From: JAUIAS01 sp030425395
Lineage (GTDB): Bacteria > Pseudomonadota > Alphaproteobacteria > Rhodobacterales > Rhodobacteraceae
Reading direction: 5' to 3'
Assembly (NCBI GenBank): GCA_043553855.1
Contig: CP121336.1
Span: forward strand, 1,178,001 to 1,242,000
DNA length: 64,000 nucleotides
Both the position numbers and the translations under genes were made by a program. The stretch's first letter is position 1, and each line of letters begins with the position of its first letter. This document shows positions 34,612 through 42,902 of this stretch, one piece after another. The notes beneath the pieces were generated by a model, which made no database searches, was not told the DNA's origin, and saw only the letters and a list, made by a program, of their open reading frames with translations.

Positions 34612-35860
34612 TGTTTACGTCCTTGCCACATCCTGCACCGCGTTTGGCAAACGCCCCGGCGACAGCTTCAAGGCGCTGACCCGCGAAGCGTATCTGGAGG
34701 TTCTCCAAGATGCGGGATGGGAAAACGGTGCCCCGATAGAACAGGCATGGTTCGGCAATTGCGGCATGGGGACCTTTGGCCAGCGCAATATTCGCGGTCA
34801 GGTTTGCTTTACGCCACTGGTCCGCGAAGGGTTGTTTCCCGAAAGGGTGCCGATGATCAACGTAGAGGGTGGCTGTGCGACAGCCTCGATGGCGTTTCAT
34901 GGCGCATGGAAGGATGTGGCTTCCGGCGATATGGAGGTGTCACTGGCCATCGGCGTTGAAAAGACATTTTTCCCGGGCGATGCCGCGCGCACGCTTGAGA
35001 TTTTCGAAGGCGGCATTGATCAGATCGACCCTCAGGAATGGCATGAATACTACGCCAAGCGAGGTGAAGAGGCGGGCAAACCGTTCGATCCGAACGCAGC
35101 GGGCGGCACCGTTTTCATGGATACCTATGCCATGCAGGCGGCCTGGCACATGAAGACCTACGGCACCACGCAAGAACAAATCGCGATCGCGGCCTCCAAG
35201 AACCACTGGCATGGGTCAATGAACCCCAAAGCGCAGTATCGCTTCGAAGTGCCGGTGGAAGAAGCCATGGCCGACCGTGAAGTGAGCTGGCCCATCACAA
35301 GATCCATGGCCGCCCCCATCGGGGATGGAGCCGCCGCTGCAATCCTTGTTTCGGCGGACGCATTGGCCCGCCAACCCAAAGAAATTCGGAACCGCGCGGT
35401 CAAAGTGCGCGGCTCCGTCCTGACCGGGGGCAAATATCGCGACCCTTCCGAACCGGGGCTTAGCAGGATTGCCGCACAAAAGGCATATGCCAAATCCGGG
35501 TTGTCGCCTGCGGATGTGGATCTGGTCGAATTGCACGATGCCACGTCTTTCTGCGAGATTTTCCAGCTTGAGATGTTGGGTTTTGCCGAGGATGGAAAAG
35601 GCGGGCTGCTGGTTGCCGAAGGGGCGACAAAACTAGGCGGAAGGCTTCCGGTGAATCTGTCGGGCGGATTGGTATCAAAAGGTCACCCCGTAGGGGCCAC
35701 CGGCCTGTCGATGATCCACGAACTGGCCCTGCAACTGCGCCAAGAGGCGGGTGAGCGCCAAACCGAGAATGCCCGCATTGCGTTGGCTGAAAACGGCGGC
35801 GGCGTCATCGGTTTTGATGAAGCCGCCTGTTCGGTCATTCTGCTGCAAGCCCCCGAATGA
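34604..35860 (+). CDS. SCP2-type thiolase / acetyl-CoA acetyltransferase family protein
   Basis: A 418-aa thiolase-fold protein with the nucleophile Cys91 in VEGGCATASMAF and His361 in SKGHPVGATG. The usual NEAF motif is HDAT (ELHDATSFCE), as in SCP2/SCPx-like thiolases, and the second catalytic Cys near the C-terminus is absent (LAENGGGV). Such enzymes often cleave branched or steroid-side-chain 3-oxoacyl-CoAs. The ATG at 34604 is preferred over 34598 because of AGGA spacing. It ends the P450 operon and converges on an enoyl-CoA hydratase gene nine bases away. Confidence 0.87.
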   Translation: MRDVYVLATSCTAFGKRPGDSFKALTREAYLEVLQDAGWENGAPIEQAWFGNCGMGTFGQRNIRGQVCFTPLVREGLFPERVPMINVEGGCATASMAFHGAWKDVASGDMEVSLAIGVEKTFFPGDAARTLEIFEGGIDQIDPQEWHEYYAKRGEEAGKPFDPNAAGGTVFMDTYAMQAAWHMKTYGTTQEQIAIAASKNHWHGSMNPKAQYRFEVPVEEAMADREVSWPITRSMAAPIGDGAAAAILVSADALARQPKEIRNRAVKVRGSVLTGGKYRDPSEPGLSRIAAQKAYAKSGLSPADVDLVELHDATSFCEIFQLEMLGFAEDGKGGLLVAEGATKLGGRLPVNLSGGLVSKGHPVGATGLSMIHELALQLRQEAGERQTENARIALAENGGGVIGFDEAACSVILLQAPE

Positions 35861-35869
35861 TGGTGGGGA

Positions 35870-36673
35870 TCACGGCTCGTCCGTGATCTTGCGCCCGGCG
35901 TTTGCGCCTTCGGCAAGAAGGCGGCCAGCGTCGGGCTGAACCATCAGATCGCAGAACAAGGTCCGTTCATCGGCCAGATCATCTGGTCGCGCAGACACTG
36001 CTTGCCGGACAAGCCGCTTGATGTGACCCGCTGCACGGGCGGGCTTGCCGGCCATACGTGCCGCCATGGTGAGAGCCTCTGAACGGGCGTCATCGACGCA
36101 GGCCCAGGCCAATCCATACTCAACCATCTTTTCCGGGGTCAATGTCTCGCCGGTCAGGGTCATATGGAGAGCGCGGGATTGCCCCACGATCTGCGGCAAT
36201 CTCTGCGTGCCCCCAGCCCCGGGCAAAATCCCGAGGTTGATTTCCGGCAATCCAAAGATGAACGCACCCGCTTGCGCAACCCGCAAATCGCAGGCCAGCG
36301 CCAGCTCGAATCCGCCCCCCATCGCGGTCCCTGTAAGGGCGGCAATAAAGATCGTGTCGCTGCTCTCCATCAGGCGCATGGCTATGTGAATTGGGGCCTC
36401 AGGCACAGATCGTTCAGTCGTGAACACAAGCCCCCGCGCGGCCATCTTTTCGGCCTGCGGTGCCAAAACCTTGAGATCGTAGTGCCGAATAAATACCCCC
36501 TGTTCTGCCCCTGACAGCACACAAACGCGAATGGCCGGATCTGCGGTAACCTGTTCAACCGCCGCCAGCAGTTCGGCTTCCATCGCCTGATCCATCAGAC
36601 CTTCGTCGGGGTTGCTGAATATGATTTCGGCAACAGCGCCGTTGACCGATAATGCAGCTTGACCGCCTGACAT
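35870..36673 (-). CDS. Enoyl-CoA hydratase/isomerase family protein
   Basis: A 267-aa crotonase-family protein. The oxyanion regions appear as FIRHYDLKVLAPQ and LTGTAMGGGFELALACDLRVA, and the glutamate position region as FGLPEINLGILPGAGGTQRLP. It would hydrate or isomerise an enoyl-CoA in the pathway of its neighbours. The 121-bp divergent promoter shared with the TetR gene contains motif site 4. TTGAAT and TAGGCT spaced by 17 bases (36698-36726, minus strand) is a plausible promoter whose -35 box overlaps that site. Confidence 0.88.
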   Translation of the reverse strand: MSGGQAALSVNGAVAEIIFSNPDEGLMDQAMEAELLAAVEQVTADPAIRVCVLSGAEQGVFIRHYDLKVLAPQAEKMAARGLVFTTERSVPEAPIHIAMRLMESSDTIFIAALTGTAMGGGFELALACDLRVAQAGAFIFGLPEINLGILPGAGGTQRLPQIVGQSRALHMTLTGETLTPEKMVEYGLAWACVDDARSEALTMAARMAGKPARAAGHIKRLVRQAVSARPDDLADERTLFCDLMVQPDAGRLLAEGANAGRKITDEP

Positions 36674-36697
36674 GATACCCTCCCAAGATTGCTAGAA

Positions 36698-36726
36698 AGC
36701 CTAGGATTTTCGCGCTCGAAATTCAA
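36698..36726 (-). promoter_or_regulatory. Candidate promoter of the enoyl-CoA hydratase gene
   Basis: On the minus strand TTGAAT (36721-36726) and TAGGCT (36698-36703) are separated by 17 bases. The -35 hexamer overlaps motif site 4 (36722-36739), which is the arrangement expected for repression. Confidence 0.45.
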
Positions 36727-36739
36727 ACAAACAATCGGT
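36722..36739. promoter_or_regulatory. Regulon motif site 4 (TTCAAACAAACAATCGGT), TetR self-promoter
   Basis: The most divergent copy; it keeps the invariant bases C3, A5, C7, T14, G16 and T18 of the alignment. It lies between the divergent enoyl-CoA hydratase (48 bases away) and TetR (55 bases away) genes. A degenerate operator at the regulator's own promoter is common for autoregulated TetR repressors. Confidence 0.55.
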
Positions 36740-36794
36740 AGAATATTCTCCCAAAGCGCCCTGAGCGCCGGATGAACACCCCGCTGAGGCATCT

Positions 36795-37457
36795 GTGGAT
36801 GCGGAAGACAAGGAGATCGAGCTTTTGGCATCGCAACGAGCCACCAAGAACAACGCCGCAGAAACCAAATCTGCCCCCAAGGACACCGGGCGTCCGCGTC
36901 GCAAGAACAAACGCGAGGACGTGCTCAAGAAAGCATCGGGGCTGATTGCACGTCGCGGGTTCGATGGCACCTCCATGCGCGATATCGCAGCGGCAGTCGA
37001 TATGTTACCGGGATCGCTTTATTATCATTTTCCATCCAAGGAAGATATGCTTCTGGCCATCCATGAACGTGTTGTAACGGATATGGTGGCCGACACAGAG
37101 GCCGCTATCGCCAAGGGGAAAACCCCTTGGGACAAGCTCGAACGCGCGGCGGTCGCGCATCTCAAGGCCCTGCTGGGCAGTGGCAATCTGGTCACGATCA
37201 TCTCACCCAATTTTGCCGACGACCGCGAAGACCTAAACAACAAGCTCAAGGCGCATCGTCGCCAGTATGAAGATATCTTCAAGCGCCTCTTTGCAGACAT
37301 CGACCTGCCACACGATGTGGACAGGCACCTGTTGCGGCTGCAATTGCTGGGCGCGCTGAACTGGGTGCCGGTGTGGTATAAACCGGGTCGCAAGGCATCC
37401 CCGGAAACAATCGCCAAATCCTTTGTCCGCACGATTCGAACGGACGCCGAAAGCTGA
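36795..37457 (+). CDS. TetR family transcriptional regulator (candidate regulator of the 18-bp motif)
   Basis: A 220-aa regulator with a basic N-terminal arm (GRPRRKNKRED), a TetR HTH (RDIAAAVDMLPGSLYYHFPSKEDML) and a C-terminal helical domain including LLGALNWVPVWYKPG. The last feature resembles acyl-CoA-sensing TetR proteins such as the KstR2 group. The start is GTG at 36795 with GAGG five bases before it; TTG at 36825, with AGGAG nine bases before it, is a fair alternative giving 210 aa. It lies at the centre of the block whose promoters carry the 18-bp motif and has one in its own promoter, so it is the prime candidate to bind it. The effector is probably a pathway CoA ester. Confidence 0.88.
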   Translation: MDAEDKEIELLASQRATKNNAAETKSAPKDTGRPRRKNKREDVLKKASGLIARRGFDGTSMRDIAAAVDMLPGSLYYHFPSKEDMLLAIHERVVTDMVADTEAAIAKGKTPWDKLERAAVAHLKALLGSGNLVTIISPNFADDREDLNNKLKAHRRQYEDIFKRLFADIDLPHDVDRHLLRLQLLGALNWVPVWYKPGRKASPETIAKSFVRTIRTDAES

Positions 37458-37463
37458 TGTGTC

Positions 37464-39026
37464 CTAAACGTCCGTGTTCTCCCAATAGGGCGCGCGCAGA
37501 TCTTTCTTGATTACCTTACCCAGAGCGTTGCGGGGAAACTCTTCGCGGAGTTCAATTCCGACGAGGCGCTGTGTCTTGGCCAGACGCTCATTGGCCCAGG
37601 TCATGATCGCATCGGGGTCCGCTTGCGCACCGCTTGACGGGATCACCAACGCAAGACAGCTTTCGCCCCATTTGGGATGGGGAACGCCGATAACCGTCAC
37701 GTCCATTACATCCGGATGCTGACCTACGATCGCTTCGACATCGGTGGGAAACACGTTAAAGCCACCCGAAATGATCATGTCCTTTTTCCGATCAACAATC
37801 TTTAGAAATCCATCTTCATCCATAACGCCCACGTCGCCTGACCGGATAAAGGTCCGCCCGCGTTCATCACGCCAGATCAACTCGGCGGTTTGCGCGTCAC
37901 GTTTGTTGTATTCGGCCATGATCCCGGCCCCGTAGCCTGCAATTTCACCAGGCTGGCCAGGTGGCAGTTCGTTGCCGTCATCATCCAGAATGCGCACCTC
38001 GAACCCGAGGACTGGTGTGCCCACCGTATCGAATTTCTCAGCATGCTGATGGGGTTTGAGCATTGAGGCAAACCCTTCAGAAAATCCATACAGTTCATAC
38101 AAACCGGGAGAGATGCGTTCGATAATCTGACGCTTTGTATCCCGGCGCAGAGGCGATCCGGCAGACAGGACCGTGCGAAGGCTGCTTAGATCTGCATCGT
38201 CCAGTTCGGGACGTTCCAGCACCATCAAATATTGCGCGGGCACCATGAAAGTATGCGTAATCCTCTCTTCCGCGACCTTGGTCAGAAAGGCACCTGCATC
38301 AAAGGCAGGCATCACATGCAGCGTTCCACCCGCAAAGAGAACCGGCAGCATCATCAGCCAAGTGCCGTTCGAATAAAGCGGTGTGGTCGTCAACGCCCGG
38401 CTGTCTGATCCGAACCCCATCTCGACCGCGTTCGAAAACGCCCAGTGCAGACGCGCACGGTGGGTTTGCACAATGCCTTTGGGCAAACCTGTCGTGCCGG
38501 AGGAATAAATAATGTTGAATGGATCGGTCAGCGCGTGCCGTACATCCGGCATGCTGTCCGGGGATGTGGCAAAAATCCCGGCCACACTGCCCCAACCTTC
38601 TGCGTCGAACCCATGCGCAATCCAAGTCTTGATCTCGGGAAGGTTGGCGTGCAACGGCCCTGTGCGATCCTGAAAGTCATCCGAGACAAATGCCGCAACC
38701 GCATCGCAATCGCGCAGCAGGCTTTCCAGTTGATCGGCTGTCAGCAGCCCTGACAAAGGCACGACGCACCCACCTGCACGCACAACACCAAACAGGCATT
38801 CCAACATCTCGACCGAATTGCCCATCATCACCGCGACACGGTCCCCCTTGCGCAGCCCTGATGCAATCAGGTGGTTCGCCACCCGATTGATATTGCCCAC
38901 AAAATCCCCCCAGCTTCGCCTTTGATCCCCACAAAGAACCGCATCCTTGTGGGGATAGTGGCGGGCGTGGGTCGCAAACAAATCAGGCAGATACACCTGT
39001 GGATCATCAAGCGTGTCGGTCGTCAT
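37464..39026 (-). CDS. AMP-forming acyl-CoA synthetase
   Basis: A 520-aa ANL ligase with IIYSSGTTGLPKGI, YGFSEGF, GEIAGYG, RSGDVGVMDEDGFLKIVDRKKDMII and PRNALGKVIKK, which contains the catalytic lysine. The C-terminus LRAPYWEN is like that of the ligase at 40059 (IRAPYWKG), so the two are related copies flanking the NMO-like gene. ATG at 39026 with AAGGAAG upstream is preferred; the frame stays open for 285 more bases without ligase-like sequence. Promoter boxes TTGGCA and TAACCT spaced by 17 (39073-39101, minus strand) overlap motif site 5. It converges on the TetR gene six bases away. Confidence 0.92.
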   Translation of the reverse strand: MTTDTLDDPQVYLPDLFATHARHYPHKDAVLCGDQRRSWGDFVGNINRVANHLIASGLRKGDRVAVMMGNSVEMLECLFGVVRAGGCVVPLSGLLTADQLESLLRDCDAVAAFVSDDFQDRTGPLHANLPEIKTWIAHGFDAEGWGSVAGIFATSPDSMPDVRHALTDPFNIIYSSGTTGLPKGIVQTHRARLHWAFSNAVEMGFGSDSRALTTTPLYSNGTWLMMLPVLFAGGTLHVMPAFDAGAFLTKVAEERITHTFMVPAQYLMVLERPELDDADLSSLRTVLSAGSPLRRDTKRQIIERISPGLYELYGFSEGFASMLKPHQHAEKFDTVGTPVLGFEVRILDDDGNELPPGQPGEIAGYGAGIMAEYNKRDAQTAELIWRDERGRTFIRSGDVGVMDEDGFLKIVDRKKDMIISGGFNVFPTDVEAIVGQHPDVMDVTVIGVPHPKWGESCLALVIPSSGAQADPDAIMTWANERLAKTQRLVGIELREEFPRNALGKVIKKDLRAPYWENTDV

Positions 39027-39072
39027 GCAAAGGCTTCCTTGGTTTCGGGCATGCAGCCCCTTGTCGGGCGAC

Positions 39073-39101
39073 AGGTTAGCGTGTTCCAGACCCATTGCCA
39101 A
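39073..39101 (-). promoter_or_regulatory. Candidate promoter of the acyl-CoA synthetase gene
   Basis: On the minus strand TTGGCA (39096-39101) and TAACCT (39073-39078) are exactly 17 bases apart, 47 bases before the ATG. The -35 hexamer lies inside motif site 5 (39097-39114), consistent with repression. Confidence 0.5.
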
Positions 39102-39114
39102 ACAGTTGATTGTT
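39097..39114. promoter_or_regulatory. Regulon motif site 5 (GCCAAACAGTTGATTGTT)
   Basis: Matches the consensus RCCAAACRATCGTTTGGT at 14 of 18 positions, with the left half-site intact. It lies in the 118-bp divergent gap between the acyl-CoA synthetase (start 39026, 70 bases) and the NMO-like gene (start 39145, 30 bases). Confidence 0.65.
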
Positions 39115-39144
39115 AGATTTAAACGACTGGGAGGAGGATTTTGC

Positions 39145-40074
39145 ATGTGGCCAGACAATCGAACCGGGCCCGCGCTGCGCGCCCATCTCAGGACCACGCT
39201 GCGCCTGCCGCTATTTGTGGCCCCGATGTTTCTGATCACGGGTCCAGAGCTGATGATCGCCTCGGCGCAGGCCGGGGCGTTGTCGGCGTTTCCGTCGGTG
39301 AACGCGCGCACCTCACAGGATCTGAAACGCTGGCTGGCGCAGATCGCTGAAGGGGCCGGTGACGCGCCTTGGGGCGTGAACCTGATCGTTCACCCCTCCA
39401 ATGCGCGGCTTGAAGAGGACCTGGCCGCGACTGTGCATGCCAAGGCACCACTGGTGGTGGCCTCTGTCGGCGCACCCGATCGGGTCACCGGTCCGGTGCA
39501 CGAATACGGCGGTTTGGTTTTTTCCGACGTGGCCACCCTGCGTCATGCCCGCAAGGCCGCCGCAGCGGGTGCAGACGGATTGATTTTGCTGACCGCAGGG
39601 GCTGGCGGGAATACCGGATGGCTTAACCCTTTTGCGTTCATCGAACAGGTTCGCAGCTTTTTTGACGGTCCCGTCGCGGTAGCGGGGGCCATTGGATCGG
39701 GGCGTGCCTTGCACGCGCTGGAAGTTCTGGACGCTGATCTGGGATACGCAGGAACACCGTTCATTGCCACAGCGGAAAGTCTTGCCCAACCGGGGCACAA
39801 GGACATGGTCACGCGCACCGACGCGGATGGCGTCATGCTCAGCGATCTGGTCACCGGCATCCCCGCCAACTTTGCCCGCGAAAGCTTGCTTGCCGAAGGG
39901 ATCATCAATGCGTCAGGTGACGCGCTGCACCACGGGGCCTTGGATATCGCATCTTGGAAAACCGTGTTCAGCATGGGCCACGGATGCGGTTCGGTGCATG
40001 AAATTCGACACGCTGCTGACTTGATCGAAGATCTAGCCGCGCAATATTCGCAAGCCCGTCAGATGGCCCGCTGA
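39145..40074 (+). CDS. Nitronate monooxygenase-like FMN flavoprotein
   Basis: A 309-aa TIM-barrel flavoprotein of the NMO/2-nitropropane dioxygenase family. The start LPLFVAPMFLITGPELMIASAQAGALSAFPSVN, the NLIVHPSNARLEEDL strand and GADGLILLTAGAGGNTGW with GGxAGGxG-like FMN phosphate binding support this. It ends in SMGHGCGSVHEI. True NMO activity is uncertain: members also act as enoyl reductases or on CoA esters (IpdC in steroid-ring degradation is an NMO-like protein). GGGAGGAGG precedes the ATG at 39145. Its 3' end overlaps the convergent ligase gene by 16 bases. Confidence 0.85.
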   Translation: MWPDNRTGPALRAHLRTTLRLPLFVAPMFLITGPELMIASAQAGALSAFPSVNARTSQDLKRWLAQIAEGAGDAPWGVNLIVHPSNARLEEDLAATVHAKAPLVVASVGAPDRVTGPVHEYGGLVFSDVATLRHARKAAAAGADGLILLTAGAGGNTGWLNPFAFIEQVRSFFDGPVAVAGAIGSGRALHALEVLDADLGYAGTPFIATAESLAQPGHKDMVTRTDADGVMLSDLVTGIPANFARESLLAEGIINASGDALHHGALDIASWKTVFSMGHGCGSVHEIRHAADLIEDLAAQYSQARQMAR

Positions 40075-41591
40075 CGTCCTTTCCAATAGGGCGCGCGGAT
40101 CTCGCGTTTGAGGACCTTGCCCGTGGCGTTGCGCGGCAGTTCATCACGAAATTCAACAGATTTCGGTGCCCGCAGGCTTCCCAATCGGTCTTTGCAGAGC
40201 GCTATCAACGCGGTTTCGGTTACCGTGCCACCGTCACGCAACTCCACCACCGCCTTGACCGCCTCCCCCCAGTCGGGATCAGGCACACCTATCACGGCTG
40301 CCTCAAGCACATCTGGATGAGACAGCAGTTCACGCTCGACCTCGGCGGGATAGATGTTGAAGCCCCCCGAAACAATCATGTCCTTTTTGCGGTCCACCAG
40401 CGTGACATATCCCTGATCATCAGCGACTCCGATATCACCCGTCAGATACCAGCCATTGCGAAACGCCTCTGAAGTGGCTTCTGGGTTATTTTCATATCCC
40501 GGTGTGACACCCCAGCTTTTCACGGCCACTTCACCGGGTGTGCCCGGTGCAAGGGGGTGACCCTGTTCATCCACAATCGCCACACGCCGCATGATTGACG
40601 GCCGACCAATCGCCATCAGCCGCTGGTCCCATGGTGGCCCGTCATCAGGGCGATGATCTATAGGTGGAAGGAAATTGATCGGGCCCAAGGCCTCGGCCTG
40701 GCCATAGAAATTGCTCATCACCGGACCAAACGCGGCAATTGCCTCGCGCAGCTTTTCCGGGGCCATCGGGGCAGCGGCATAGATAAATCTGTGCAGGCTT
40801 GAATAATCATGTGCGCCCAGCGCAGGGTCAGCCAACATACGGTAGATCAACGTTGGTGGCAGAAAGAGGATTTGTGCCCTTTCGTCTTCGATCGCGGCGA
40901 GAATGTCATGCGGTTCGGCGCTATCCATCAGGATGTGCGTGGCTCCTGTGATCGTCAGCGCAAAGATGAAGGTCCCCGCGAAATGGGTCATGGGCGCAAC
41001 CACCAGATGGCGCACCGGCCCATGGACCTCCATCGCGTGCAGCATATCCATCGAGGTAACAAGATTGGTCAGATGCGTGTGTCGCACCCCCTTGGATCGC
41101 CCCGTGGTTCCGGATGTGGAATACAGTGTCCACAGGTCCTGTGGATCATGCGGCTGGTCGGGGGCAATTGCGCCCTCGGGGGCCATCCATTCCTCCATGC
41201 CGTCATCAATACAGACAAAGAGAGCGATTTCCGGGCAAGCGGCGCGCACCTCCGCCACCTCATCGGCAAAATCTGAATGATAAAACAGTGCCCGAACCCC
41301 GGCACCGCCAAGTATCTGGGCATTCTGCGCCACCGCGTTGCGCACATTGATCGGCACCATGACGCATCCGGCCCGAAACAACCCGAACATCGCCGTCAGA
41401 CCCCGCCAGTCGTTGGGCATATAGACACCCACGCGCGCATCCGGACCAACCCCGTCACGCAGTAACGCAACCGCGATACGATGCGTAGTAGCCTGCGTTT
41501 GCGCGTAGCTGCGCGCGGTATCGCCCTGCTGGACGAACACCGCGTCAGGGGCAAGTTCGGCAGACCGATCAAAGAAATCAATCAGGCGCAT
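40059..41591 (-). CDS. AMP-forming acyl-CoA synthetase
   Basis: A 510-aa ANL ligase of the 4-coumarate/benzoate-like group: YSTSGTTGRSKGV P-loop, FYGQAEALGP core, GYENNPEATSEAFRNGWYLTGDIG, DRKKDMIVSGGFN and PRNATGKVLKRE with the catalytic lysine. It starts three bases after the dctM stop of the TRAP operon, so it is probably the last gene of the dctPQM-ligase transcript under motif site 6. The proposed role is CoA activation of the imported acid. Confidence 0.92.
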   Translation of the reverse strand: MRLIDFFDRSAELAPDAVFVQQGDTARSYAQTQATTHRIAVALLRDGVGPDARVGVYMPNDWRGLTAMFGLFRAGCVMVPINVRNAVAQNAQILGGAGVRALFYHSDFADEVAEVRAACPEIALFVCIDDGMEEWMAPEGAIAPDQPHDPQDLWTLYSTSGTTGRSKGVRHTHLTNLVTSMDMLHAMEVHGPVRHLVVAPMTHFAGTFIFALTITGATHILMDSAEPHDILAAIEDERAQILFLPPTLIYRMLADPALGAHDYSSLHRFIYAAAPMAPEKLREAIAAFGPVMSNFYGQAEALGPINFLPPIDHRPDDGPPWDQRLMAIGRPSIMRRVAIVDEQGHPLAPGTPGEVAVKSWGVTPGYENNPEATSEAFRNGWYLTGDIGVADDQGYVTLVDRKKDMIVSGGFNIYPAEVERELLSHPDVLEAAVIGVPDPDWGEAVKAVVELRDGGTVTETALIALCKDRLGSLRAPKSVEFRDELPRNATGKVLKREIRAPYWKGRQRAI

Positions 41592-41594
41592 GGT

Positions 41595-42902
41595 TCACAT
41601 CATGGTTTGGGGCAGGAAGGTGGCGAGGGCGGGAAAGACCAACAGGAGCGTTAGAACAACCATTTCAATGGCAAGAAACGGCAGAACCCCCCGGAACAAC
41701 TGTCCGGTGCTGACCTTGCCATCAGCCGATGCAAGAACCGCATAGAGGTTCAGCCCGACAGGCGGGGAAATCGCGGCGATTTCGATCAGCTTTACGATGA
41801 TGACGGCAAACCAGATGGCATTGATGCCCAGCGCTTGGGAAATGGGAAACAGGAATGGAACCGCAATGACTAGAAGGGAAACTGAATCCAAAAACATGCC
41901 CAGCAGGAGGAACAGGACAACCGTCATCGCCAGAAACCCAACCACGCCCATTTCCGTCGCAGTAACGAAAGACCGAATGTCGCCGATGAACCCGCTGATC
42001 AACAGGAACCGGCTAAAGACCAGCCCTCCGATAACGATCAGGAAAATCATCGCCGTGATACGGGCGGACTCCAGCAAAGCCTCCCAAAGCTCATTGGCTC
42101 CGATGCGACGCATCGACAGCGCGATGAACAAGGCACCGGCTGCCCCCACCGCGCCAGCGGCAGACGGCGGGAACAAACCTGAGTAAATACCGCCCATCAC
42201 CAAAATCATCAGTAACAGCACGCTCCACACCTTGGACAATGCACGAAACCGCATCGGCCAGGTGATCTTTTCCGCCACCGGCGGTGCCCATTCGGGACGG
42301 AACTGCAAGAAGATGCGGATGCCGACCATGTACGCTGCCGCCGTCAGAACGCCCGGCACGATACCCGCGATCAGCAATTCACCCACTGGTTCCCCGGTAA
42401 GCAGCGCAAAAAGGACCATTGCTATGGATGGGGGAATCAACCCCGCCAAGGTTCCGGCGGCGGCAATACATCCCGCTGAAACCCCCGGATCATAGCGGAA
42501 TTTCAACATTTCAGGCAGAGCCATTCTGGTGAAGACACCCGAGGCCACAACCGTCGATCCCGACGCCGCGGCAAACCCTGCCTGCGCCATGATTGTTGCC
42601 ATGAACAGGCTGCCACGAACCCGGCTCAGCATCGCCTGTGCTGCGAAATACAGATCCCCGATGATCCCGGCCCGCCCGGCAATCGCGCCCATCAAGACAA
42701 ACATCGGCACGACAACAAACGTATAATCGCTGGCCAGCGTATAAGGCGTCGTCTTGAACGTTGTCAGAACAAAGGAGGCACCGACGCTCAGATACAGGCC
42801 AATTGCGGCAACACCGGCAAGAGCAAAGCCAACCGGCACGCCTGTGGCGAGGACGAACAACAGACATACAAAGGCGATAGCGCCCTGTTCCATACCGCTC
42901 AT
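41595..42902 (-). CDS. dctM: TRAP transporter large permease subunit (DctM)
   Basis: A 435-aa DctM of standard length. Conserved elements include VPMFVLMGAIAGRAG, GFAAASGSTVVASGVF, AAGTLAGLIPPSIAMVLFA and KLIEIAAISPPVGLNLYA. The start at 42902 shares ATGA with the dctQ stop; a much longer open frame upstream overlaps dctQ and is spurious. A CoA ligase gene follows three bases after the stop. Confidence 0.93.
   Translation of the reverse strand: MSGMEQGAIAFVCLLFVLATGVPVGFALAGVAAIGLYLSVGASFVLTTFKTTPYTLASDYTFVVVPMFVLMGAIAGRAGIIGDLYFAAQAMLSRVRGSLFMATIMAQAGFAAASGSTVVASGVFTRMALPEMLKFRYDPGVSAGCIAAAGTLAGLIPPSIAMVLFALLTGEPVGELLIAGIVPGVLTAAAYMVGIRIFLQFRPEWAPPVAEKITWPMRFRALSKVWSVLLLMILVMGGIYSGLFPPSAAGAVGAAGALFIALSMRRIGANELWEALLESARITAMIFLIVIGGLVFSRFLLISGFIGDIRSFVTATEMGVVGFLAMTVVLFLLLGMFLDSVSLLVIAVPFLFPISQALGINAIWFAVIIVKLIEIAAISPPVGLNLYAVLASADGKVSTGQLFRGVLPFLAIEMVVLTLLLVFPALATFLPQTMM

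Noticed and set aside
37464..39311. A 615-residue ligase starting at 39311
   Set aside because: The first 95 residues cross motif site 5 and its promoter and overlap the start of the divergent NMO-like gene; ATG at 39026 gives a normal ligase.
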